Positions 52,879-59,264 of a stretch of DNA of 64,000 nucleotides are shown here, piece after piece. The position numbers and the translations under genes were made by a program. The notes under the pieces were generated by a model. That model saw nothing but the letters and a program-made list of their open reading frames with translations, made no database searches and was not told the origin of the DNA. Position 1 is the stretch's first letter; each line of letters begins with the position of its first letter. Source of the DNA: Longispora fulva (GTDB lineage Bacteria; Actinomycetota; Actinomycetes; Mycobacteriales; Micromonosporaceae); assembly GCF_015751905.1 (NCBI RefSeq), contig NZ_JADOUF010000001.1, forward strand, positions 8,183,501 through 8,247,500. The letters run 5' to 3'.

Positions 52879-53475
52879 ATGCGCGTGACCACCGACGTGC
52901 CCGGTCGGCCGGAGCCAGCCAGAGAGCGGGCCGACGCCGCCCGCAACCGCGCCCGGGTGCTCGCCGCCGCCGAGGAGCTGTTCGCCACGAAGGGCCCGGC
53001 GGCGGTCACGATGGAGGACATCGCCCGCGCGGCCGGCGTCGGCCGCGGCACCCTCTACCGGCGCTACCCCGACCGGGCCGCGATCGCCGTCGCGCTCCTC
53101 GACGAGCACGAGCGCGCCCTCCAGGAGCTCCTGCTGGGCGGCGAACCCCCGCTCGGCCCCGGCGCGCCCCCGGCGGCCCGACTCGCGGCCTTCTACGCCG
53201 CCATGACCGCCCTGCTGGAACGGCACCACCACCTGGTGCTCGGCGCGGAGACCGGCCACTCCCGCTTCGCCACCGGGGCGTACGGCTTCTGGCGCGCCCA
53301 CGTCCGTTCCCTGGTGGCGGCGGCCGGGGTCGCCGGTCCCGACGCGCTCACGGACGCGCTGCTGGCGCCCCTGGCTCCGGAGGTGTTCGACTACCAGCGC
53401 GCACGGGGCATCGGGGTCGCGGAGATCACGGCGGCTCTGACCCGTCTGGCGCACGGGGTCCTCACGGAACCGTGA
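52879..53475 (+). CDS. TetR family repressor of azoR-sugE
   Basis: The 198-residue protein has a TetR HTH at residues about 18-65 (ADAARNRARVLAAAEELFATKGPAAVTMEDIARAAGVGRGTLYRRYPDRAAIAVALLDEH) and a helical ligand domain with the typical SBP-like ETGHSRFATGAYGFWRAHV. ATG 52879 or GTG 52885 may be the start; the GTG has the better spacing from aggg. Two operator dyads lie directly upstream and probably let it repress itself and azoR-sugE. Confidence 0.9.
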   Translation: MRVTTDVPGRPEPARERADAARNRARVLAAAEELFATKGPAAVTMEDIARAAGVGRGTLYRRYPDRAAIAVALLDEHERALQELLLGGEPPLGPGAPPAARLAAFYAAMTALLERHHHLVLGAETGHSRFATGAYGFWRAHVRSLVAAAGVAGPDALTDALLAPLAPEVFDYQRARGIGVAEITAALTRLAHGVLTEP

Positions 53476-53528
53476 CGCCCGGGGGGAATTCGTTCGGCGG
53501 CCGGACGGGTGCCGCGTAGCCTGTCGGC

Positions 53529-53576
53529 ATGAACCTGTCGCGCCCCGTCATGATGCCCCGCTCCCGGGGCCGCTGA
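53529..53576 (+). CDS. Leader peptide with Met-Met upstream of metG
   Basis: A 15-codon frame encodes MNLSRPVMMPRSRGR and ends at TGA 53574-53576, 69 bases before metG. A -10 box TAGCCT (53517-53522) and TTCGGC (53493-53498, 18-base spacer) would place the transcript start at the A of the ATG, so it would be a leaderless reading frame, common in actinomycetes. Three of fifteen residues are Met. The frame is followed by hairpins that can switch partners, the layout of a ribosome-mediated attenuator. Confidence 0.55.
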   Translation: MNLSRPVMMPRSRGR

Positions 53577-53587
53577 CGCGCGCGCGA

Positions 53588-53624
53588 GGCCCTGGTTTCC
53601 CAGGGCCGCGTCCGGAGCCCTGGG
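53588..53624 (+). promoter_or_regulatory. Mutually exclusive hairpins in the metG leader
   Basis: Segment 1 GGCCCTGG (53588-53595) pairs with segment 2 CCAGGGCC (53600-53607) across a TTTC loop. Segment 2 (CCCAGGGC, 53599-53606) can instead pair with segment 3 GCCCTGGG (53617-53624), just before the ribosome site CGGAGG (53634-53639). A further small hairpin GCCCCG/CGGGGC lies inside the leader frame (53555-53570). A ribosome at the leader stop would cover segment 1 and favour the 2-3 stem. Confidence 0.6.
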
Positions 53625-53645
53625 CCGTCGTCCCGGAGGTTACCG

Positions 53646-55214
53646 ATGACCACGATCTTCCTCACCACGACCATCCCCTACGTCAACGCCGCCCCGCACC
53701 TCGGCTTCGCCCTCGAGGCGGTGCAGGCCGACGTCCTCGCCCGGCACCACCGCCGCCGGGGCGACGACGTCCGGCTGCTCACCGGCACCGACGACAACTC
53801 ACTGAAGAACGTGCTCGCCGCCGAGGCTTCGGGGGTACCGGTCCGCCAGCTCGTCGACCGCAACGCCGCGGCGTTCGAGGCGTTGCGTACCCCGCTGGAC
53901 CTGTCCTTCGACGACTTCCTCCGCACGAGCGCCGACCCCCGGCACCCGGCCGGCGTCGAGCGGCTGTGGCGGGACTGCGCCCACGACCTGTACCGCTCCC
54001 GCTACGAGGGCCTGTACTGCGTCGGCTGCGAACACTACGTCGTCGACAGCTGCCCGGAGCACCCCGATCCGCCCCAGCTGATCGCCGAGGACAACTGGTT
54101 CTTCCGCCTGTCCCGGTACGCCGACCCGGTCCGCGACGCCATCACCTCCGGCCGGCTGCGGATCGAACCCGCCGCGCGCCGCAACGAGGTGCTCGCCTTC
54201 CTCGACGGTGGACTGCGCGACCTGTCCGTCTCCCGTTCCACAGACCGGGCCCGGGGCTGGGGGATCCCGGTCCCCGGCGACCCCGACCAGGTCGTCTACG
54301 TCTGGTGGGACGCGCTCGGCAACTACGTTTCCAGTCTCGACTACGGCACGGGCGGCGCGGCGTACGAGCGGTGGTGGGCCGGCGCGGACCGAAGGGTACA
54401 CCTGGTGGGCAAGGGCGTGCTGCGGTTCCACGCCGTCTACTGGCCGGCGTTGCTGTTGTCGGCGGGGCTCCCGCTGCCCACCGAGATCCTCGTGCACGAC
54501 TACCTGACGGTCGACGGCCACAAGATCAGCAAGTCGTCGGGCGTGGGGGTCGACCCGGTGGCCCTCGCGTCCCGGTACGGCACGGACGCCGTGCGCTGGT
54601 GGCTGCTGCGCGAGGTGCCCCGGGTCGGCGACGCGGACTTCACCGAGGCCCGCCTCATCGCCCGCGCGAACGGCGACCTGGCCGGCGGCGTCGGCAACCT
54701 CGTCCACCGCGTCACCACCCTGGCCCGCCGCCACGGCCTGACCTGGCCCGGGGCAGCGGGCCCGGGCCCGTCCGACGCCGGTGGGGTCGGGGCGGGCGCG
54801 CCGGACCCGGGTGCGTCGGGGGCCGGTGGGCTCGGGGTCGGCGCGGCGGGTCCGGGCGGGTCGGTGCCCGATGGGGTCGGGGATCCGGCCGCGCTGCTCC
54901 GCGCTTGTCGGGACGCGCCGGGCCTGGTCGACGCCGCGTTGGGGCTGGCGGACTTCCGCCGGGCCGTCGGGGCGGTGTGGACGATCGTCGAGGAGGCCAA
55001 CCGCTACCTGGAGCAGACCAGACCCTGGGAGCTGGCCCGGGCCGGGGTCCCGGTCGGCGGCATCCTCGCGGTGCTCCTGGACGCGTGCCGGGTACTCGGC
55101 GCGGAGCTGGCCCCCTTCGTGCCGGCGACGGCCGCCCGGGTCCTGGAGAGCTGCGCGCCCGTCGACGGCCGGCTCCCGGCCCCGCGCCCGGTGTACCCCC
55201 GACTCGAGCCCTGA
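53646..55214 (+). CDS. metG: Methionyl-tRNA synthetase (second type, with Gly-rich insertion)
   Basis: The 522-residue class I synthetase has the HIGH-type motif PYVNAAPHLGFALEAVQAD, a Cys-containing knuckle region (LYCVGCEHYVVDSCPEHP), VYVWWDALGNYVSS and the KMSKS motif as DGHKISKSSG, followed by the anticodon-binding helices. It charges tRNA-Met. Between the catalytic and anticodon domains lies a Gly/Ala-rich insertion of about 43 residues (positions near 376-420), which is not normal. It is probably a second MetRS paralog, because its sequence departs from the usual housekeeping type. Its ATG follows CGGAGG and the leader described above. Confidence 0.9.
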   Translation: MTTIFLTTTIPYVNAAPHLGFALEAVQADVLARHHRRRGDDVRLLTGTDDNSLKNVLAAEASGVPVRQLVDRNAAAFEALRTPLDLSFDDFLRTSADPRHPAGVERLWRDCAHDLYRSRYEGLYCVGCEHYVVDSCPEHPDPPQLIAEDNWFFRLSRYADPVRDAITSGRLRIEPAARRNEVLAFLDGGLRDLSVSRSTDRARGWGIPVPGDPDQVVYVWWDALGNYVSSLDYGTGGAAYERWWAGADRRVHLVGKGVLRFHAVYWPALLLSAGLPLPTEILVHDYLTVDGHKISKSSGVGVDPVALASRYGTDAVRWWLLREVPRVGDADFTEARLIARANGDLAGGVGNLVHRVTTLARRHGLTWPGAAGPGPSDAGGVGAGAPDPGASGAGGLGVGAAGPGGSVPDGVGDPAALLRACRDAPGLVDAALGLADFRRAVGAVWTIVEEANRYLEQTRPWELARAGVPVGGILAVLLDACRVLGAELAPFVPATAARVLESCAPVDGRLPAPRPVYPRLEP

Positions 55215-55244
55215 CCGGCCGCCCGCGGTGCCGGCCGGCGGCCC

Positions 55245-55325
55245 CGTGCCTCCCGCCCAGCGTCGTGGCGTGCGACTCGTGCCTCCCGTCCGGCGCCGTG
55301 GCGCTCGGAGCCGTGCCGCCCGCCC
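55245..55325 (+). repeat. Diverged 33-bp tandem repeat before the marR gene
   Basis: Units beginning CGTGCCTCCCG start at 55245 and 55278, with a partial third unit at 55312 (CGTGCCGCCCG). The second half of units 1 and 2 also matches (GCGTCGTGGCG / GCGCCGTGGCG). The rest of the 130-base gap between metG and the MarR gene shows nothing else. Confidence 0.65.
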
Positions 55326-55344
55326 GATCGCGGCCCCGGCAGGG

Positions 55345-55851
55345 ATGATGGACCCCGTGACGGACGACGCGGACATCTCGACGGCGGAGCAGGCGGCCAA
55401 CGACGCCAGGGTGCTGGGCTTCGGCCGTTTGCTCGGCGCGGCCAACCGGCTGGAGTACATCCTCGGCCGGGCCATCGAGGAGGAGTGCGGGATCAGCCAC
55501 CTGATGTTCGAGGTGCTGCTGATCCTGGGCCGGGCCGGCGCCCCGGGCATGACGATGCGGGCCGTCGCCCAGGAGCAGGTGCTCACCACGGGCGGCGCGA
55601 CCCGGTTGGTGGACCGGATGGTCGACGCCGGGCTCGTGGTGCGGGCCGCCGACCCGGGCGACCGCCGCGTGCAGGTCGTCCGGCTGACCCCGCTGGGCGA
55701 GGAGACGACGGTGCGCGCGGCCCGGTCGCACGTGGAGAACATCCGGCGGTACTTCCTCGAGCCGTTGCCGGCCGACCACCGCGACCAGTTCGTCGAGGAC
55801 CTGCGGATCCTCAGTTTCGCCGCGCGCGACGCGCTGCCCCGCCTACGCTGA
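55345..55851 (+). CDS. MarR family transcriptional regulator
   Basis: The 168-residue winged-helix protein has the MarR core: GRLLGAANRLEYILGRAIEEECGISHLMFEVLLILGRAG, the recognition part MTMRAVAQEQVLTTGGATRLVDRMVDAGLVVRAADPGDRRVQVVRLTPLGEE, and dimer helices at both ends. The Asp and Arg in DPGDRR are the conserved wing residues. Several start codons are close together (ATG 55345, ATG 55348, GTG 55357). It likely controls the downstream DsbA-MBL-SnoaL genes through the palindrome at 55901-55933. Confidence 0.9.
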   Translation: MMDPVTDDADISTAEQAANDARVLGFGRLLGAANRLEYILGRAIEEECGISHLMFEVLLILGRAGAPGMTMRAVAQEQVLTTGGATRLVDRMVDAGLVVRAADPGDRRVQVVRLTPLGEETTVRAARSHVENIRRYFLEPLPADHRDQFVEDLRILSFAARDALPRLR

Positions 55852-55900
55852 GTCCGCCCCCGGGGGACGCCCTGCGGGGCGGTGTGCGTCACATCCGGAA

Positions 55901-55933
55901 TGCCTGACGCGTCAGATACTGTTGTGTCAGGCA
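55901..55933. promoter_or_regulatory. MarR operator candidate upstream of the DsbA-family gene
   Basis: The 12-base palindrome CTGACGCGTCAG (55904-55915) sits inside a wider inverted repeat TGCCTGAC (55901-55908) / GTCAGGCA (55926-55933). It lies 35-70 bases before the start of the next gene, in promoter position. Confidence 0.7.
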
Positions 55934-55968
55934 GACCGCTCCGGATTCAGCACCGAAAGGCACGTCCC

Positions 55969-56571
55969 ATGAAGCTCGTGTACGTCTTCGACGCCTACTG
56001 CGGCTGGTCGTACGGGTTCGCGCCCACCATGGCCGAGGTCACCCGACGCCACCCGGGACTCCCGGTCGAGGTCGTGTCCGGTGGCCTGTTCACCGGCGCG
56101 CGGCGGGTGCCCATCCGCCAGTTCGGCTATGTCCAGGAGGCGAACGCGAAGATCGGCGACCTGACCGGCGTACCCTTCGGAAAAGGGTATGAAAGCCTCA
56201 TCGCCGACGGAAGTTTCGTGATGGACTCCGAGGCGGCGGCCCGTGGCATGGCCGCCCTCCGCGCGCTCGCCCTGGACCGGGCCGTCGAACTCGCCGACGC
56301 CCTGCAGACCGCCTTCTACGTCGACGGCCTCAGCCTCTCCGACCCCGGGACCTACCGGGTGCTCGCCGCCCGGCACGGCCTGGACGCCGACGCGCTCGTC
56401 GCCGCCTTCGAGGGCCCGGCGGCCCGGGCCGCCGCGGCCACCGACTTCCGCCGCTCCCGGGAACTGGGGGTCGAGGGCTTCCCGACCCTGCTCGCCGTCG
56501 ACGGCGACCGCGCCACGGTCCTCGCGGTCGGGCACGCCGACGCCGACGCCGTCGACCGCCGCCTCCGATGA
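55969..56571 (+). CDS. DsbA family protein (thioredoxin-fold isomerase/dithiol oxidase-like)
   Basis: The 200-residue protein starts MKLVYVFDAYCGWSYGFAPTMAEV. The active-site position has a single Cys (YCGWS) instead of CxxC, as in FrnE-like and other DsbA-family proteins with altered chemistry. Later signatures are VVSGGLFTGARR and the cis-Pro loop GVEGFPTLLAVDG. No signal peptide is present, so it is cytoplasmic. ATG 55969 has gaaagg eight bases upstream. It heads a small operon with the MBL and SnoaL genes, probably under the MarR protein. Confidence 0.9.
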   Translation: MKLVYVFDAYCGWSYGFAPTMAEVTRRHPGLPVEVVSGGLFTGARRVPIRQFGYVQEANAKIGDLTGVPFGKGYESLIADGSFVMDSEAAARGMAALRALALDRAVELADALQTAFYVDGLSLSDPGTYRVLAARHGLDADALVAAFEGPAARAAAATDFRRSRELGVEGFPTLLAVDGDRATVLAVGHADADAVDRRLR

Positions 56572-56623
56572 CCACCCGGACCGACGGCGCGGCCTCCGAC
56601 CACCACGACAGACAGGACACACC

Positions 56624-57430
56624 ATGGCACCGCTGACCTTCACCGTGATCGACCTGGACTTCCCGGTCGCCAGTTTGAACAAGACCGCGACCCTCGTCAC
56701 CGGCGAGCACGAAGCCATGCTGGTCGACGCCGGTTTCACCCGCGCGGACGGCCACCGCCTGGTCGCCGCGATCCTCGACTCCGGCAAGACCCTGACCACG
56801 GTGTTCGTCAGCCACGGCGACCCCGACTACTACTGGGGCCTGGAGGTCGTCGCCGACGCGTTCCCCGACGCGCGGATCCTCGCCACCCCGCTGGTCATCG
56901 AGCACATCACCGCCAGCTACGAGGCCAAGCTCGCCGCCTGGGAGCCGGTCGGCGTCAACCGACCGACCCGGCTGGTCGTGCTGGCCCCGCTGACCACGGA
57001 CATCGTGTTCGAGGGGTACACGTTCGCGCTGCGCGGCGGGCACCCCACCCTGCCGGACCGGCACTACCTGTGGCAGGCCGAGCACCGCGCGATCATCGGC
57101 GGGGTGCTGGTGTTCCAGGCCGAGCACGTCTGGGTCGCCGACACCGCGAAACCGGAGCAGCGCGCGGCGTGGATCGCGCTCCTGGACGAGATGGCGGCCC
57201 TCGACCCGGCGCTGGTCGTCCCGGGACACCGCCTTCCGGGTACCGCCACCGACGTCACCGCCCTGGCCCACACCAAGGGGTACCTGGAGGCGTTCGACGA
57301 CGAGCTGTCGGTGGCCGGGACGGGGGCCGAGCTGACGGCGGCGATGGTCCGGCGGTACCCGCACGCCGGGATGCTGATCGCCGCGCAGATCGGCGCGAAG
57401 GTCGCCAAGGGGGAGATGACATGGGGCTGA
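56624..57430 (+). CDS. MBL-fold hydrolase
   Basis: The 268-residue metallo-beta-lactamase fold protein has NKTATLVTGEHEAMLVDAGFTRADGHRLVAAI at the N-terminus. The metal motif is altered: SHGDPDYYWGLEV takes the place of HxHxDH. Later positions are GHP, VWVADTA and VPGHRLPG. This altered form is found in a redox or detoxification branch of the family. ATG 56624 has a weak agga site. It overlaps the SnoaL-like gene by ten bases and follows the DsbA-family gene by 52 bases. Confidence 0.85.
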   Translation: MAPLTFTVIDLDFPVASLNKTATLVTGEHEAMLVDAGFTRADGHRLVAAILDSGKTLTTVFVSHGDPDYYWGLEVVADAFPDARILATPLVIEHITASYEAKLAAWEPVGVNRPTRLVVLAPLTTDIVFEGYTFALRGGHPTLPDRHYLWQAEHRAIIGGVLVFQAEHVWVADTAKPEQRAAWIALLDEMAALDPALVVPGHRLPGTATDVTALAHTKGYLEAFDDELSVAGTGAELTAAMVRRYPHAGMLIAAQIGAKVAKGEMTWG

Positions 57431-57825
57431 CCCCGGAGTCCCCGGCCGACGTCGTGCGGCGGCAGTACCTGGCGTCGGCGGCCGGGGACCTCGACGCGCT
57501 GCGGGCCACGCTCGCCCCGGACGTCGAGTGGACCGAGATGGCCGGCTTCCCGCTCGCCGGGACGTACCGCACCCCGGTCGGTGTCACCACCCACGTGATG
57601 GAGGCGCTCGGCGCGGACTGGGACGACTGGGCGGCCCACGACGACACGTACGTCGTCGACGGGGAGAACGTGGTGGTCCTCGCGCGCTACACGGCGAAGA
57701 ACAGGGTGACCGGCAAGGCGCTCGCGGCGCGGGTGGCGCACCACTTCGTCGTCCGGGGCGGGCTGATCGTGCGCTTCGAACAGTTCGTGGACACGGCACT
57801 CGTCCGCGACGCGATGACCCCGTGA
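57421..57825 (+). CDS. SnoaL-like / NTF2-fold protein
   Basis: The 134-residue cone-shaped alpha+beta barrel protein (PADVVRRQYLASAAGDLDALRATLAPDVEWTEMAGFPLAGTYRTPVGV, then VVLARYTAKNRVTGKALAARVAHHFVVRGGLIVRFEQFVDTALV) fits the ketosteroid-isomerase-like SnoaL family. Such proteins bind small hydrophobic ligands and some catalyse isomerisations. The ATG overlaps the end of the MBL gene by ten bases. Its role in the MarR-controlled group is unknown. Confidence 0.87.
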   Translation: MGLTPESPADVVRRQYLASAAGDLDALRATLAPDVEWTEMAGFPLAGTYRTPVGVTTHVMEALGADWDDWAAHDDTYVVDGENVVVLARYTAKNRVTGKALAARVAHHFVVRGGLIVRFEQFVDTALVRDAMTP

Positions 57826-57920
57826 CCCGGTTCGGCCTCGCGAGGCGATGACTCCCGGGCCGGGTTGCGCGTCGGGAGGCGATGACCGGGCGGCGGGTCG
57901 GCCGGGGCTATCCTGCGTCG

Positions 57921-58448
57921 GTGACGGAACAGGTCGTGGACATCTACACCGACGGCGCGTGCGTGCCCAACCCGGGGCCGGGCGGCTGGGGCGCGCTGCT
58001 CCGGTACGGGGGGCACGAGAAGGAGCTGTGCGGCGGCGAGGCCACGGAGACCACCAACAACCGGATGGAGCTGATGGCCCCGATCCGCGCGTTGGAGAGC
58101 CTGAGGCGGCCGGTGACGGTCCGACTGTTCACGGACAGCACGTACGTGCGCAACGGGATCACCGGCTGGGTGGCGAAGTGGAAGCGCAACGGCTGGCAGA
58201 CCAGCGCCCGCCAGCCGGTGAAGAACGTCGACCTGTGGCAGCGCCTGGACGCCGCCGTGGCCGTGCACCAGGTGGAGTGGCACTGGGTCAAGGGCCACGC
58301 CGGGCACCCGGAGAACGAGCGCGCCGACCGGCTCGCCAACCAGGGGCTGGAGGAGACGCTGCGCGCGGCGGGCATCGACCCGCACTCGGCGGCGGTCCGG
58401 ATCCGCCGCCCGGCGGCCCCGGTGACCGGGCCCCCGGCCCTGTTCTGA
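57921..58448 (+). CDS. rnhA: Ribonuclease HI
   Basis: The 175-residue RNase HI has the four acidic active-site residues: Asp in [18 protein letters not shown], Glu in [15 protein letters not shown], Asp in [12 protein letters not shown], and Asp in [10 protein letters not shown] after the His of [14 protein letters not shown]. It cuts RNA in RNA-DNA hybrids. The C-terminal 30 residues form a short basic Pro-rich tail. GTG 57921 was chosen for length; the frame is open upstream to 57882. It converges on the exonuclease gene. Confidence 0.95.
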   Translation: MTEQVVDIYTDGACVPNPGPGGWGALLRYGGHEKELCGGEATETTNNRMELMAPIRALESLRRPVTVRLFTDSTYVRNGITGWVAKWKRNGWQTSARQPVKNVDLWQRLDAAVAVHQVEWHWVKGHAGHPENERADRLANQGLEETLRAAGIDPHSAAVRIRRPAAPVTGPPALF

Positions 58449-58475
58449 CAGAACCGGGCGGCACGCCGCCGCCGA

Positions 58476-58526
58476 CGCGTGCCGGGTCGGCCCCTCCGTA
58501 ACCGGCTGATGGGTTTCCGCTCTTCA
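58476..58526 (-). repeat. Post-stop repeated element, copy C
   Basis: On the minus strand the exonuclease stop codon is followed by AGAGCGGAAACCCATCAGCC, then GGTTACGGAGGGGCCGACCC and GGCACGCG. This aligns with copies A and B over about 35 bases; it has an extra eight bases between the stop and the conserved part and one base fewer in the GGGGCC run. Confidence 0.75.
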
Positions 58527-59162
58527 GCGGATGGTCGTGATCCGGTCCAGGAAGTGCGAGGTGGCGCCGCGCCGCACGGGGCGGGCGGACCGGCGGGGCA
58601 GGATGGGCCAGCGGGCCGCGGCGGCGGTGGCGAGGTGGCCGTTCCAGTCCAGGGCCGTGGAGCGGTGCAGGTAGTGCCGCAGCAGCCCTGCGGCGGCGCG
58701 GGCGTCGTCGAGCGCGCGGTGCTGGTCGGTCAGGAGCACCCCGGCGGCGGCGCAGCAGCCGGCCAGCGACCGCGACGACGTGGCGAGGAACTGCCCGGCC
58801 AGCTCCATCGTGCACAGGCCCGGGGCCTCGTCGAACGGCAGCCGGATGCCGAGCCGGTCGAACTCGGCCCGCACGAAAGCGCGGTCGTAGGGCAGGCTGT
58901 GCGCGACGAACACCCGGCCGGCCAGCAGCTCGGCGACCCTGGGCGCCAGGTCGCGGAACGTCGGCGCGTACTGCACGTCCGACGCCCTGATCCCGTGGAT
59001 CTCCTGGGTGCCGAGGTCGCGTTCGGGGTTGACCAGGCTGTCCCACTCGTCGACGATCTGGCCGCCGGGGCCGACGTGCACGACCGCGATCTCGGTGATC
59101 CGGTCCTGGCGGCCGGGGAGCGGTCCGGTGGTCTCGACGTCCACCACGGCAAAGCCGGTCAC
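58524..59162 (-). CDS. DEDDh 3'-5' exonuclease (DnaQ epsilon-like)
   Basis: The 212-residue exonuclease has motif I AVVDVETTGPLPGRQDRITEIAVVHV, motif II VFVAHSLPYDRAFVRAEFDRLG and motif III QHRALDDARAAAGLLRHYL (His and Asp of DEDDh). The type is the stand-alone epsilon-like or PolC-type exonuclease of actinomycetes. GTG 59162 has GGAGG four bases upstream; the frame continues to GTG 59189 with no site. Copy C of the post-stop element begins at its stop codon. Confidence 0.88.
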   Translation of the reverse strand: MTGFAVVDVETTGPLPGRQDRITEIAVVHVGPGGQIVDEWDSLVNPERDLGTQEIHGIRASDVQYAPTFRDLAPRVAELLAGRVFVAHSLPYDRAFVRAEFDRLGIRLPFDEAPGLCTMELAGQFLATSSRSLAGCCAAAGVLLTDQHRALDDARAAAGLLRHYLHRSTALDWNGHLATAAAARWPILPRRSARPVRRGATSHFLDRITTIR

Positions 59163-59264
59163 GACACCTCCAACGGGGTTTGACTCCACCGTAGGAGTTC
59201 GGGGGGTGACCGCGCCCTCCCCCGAAGTGTTGACGCGGTGTCACCGTTCGGACACTGTGGACGG

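Noticed and set aside
53476-53645. T-box riboswitch before metG
   Set aside because: The T-box core and specifier-loop layout are not present; the short hairpins and the leader frame explain the region better.
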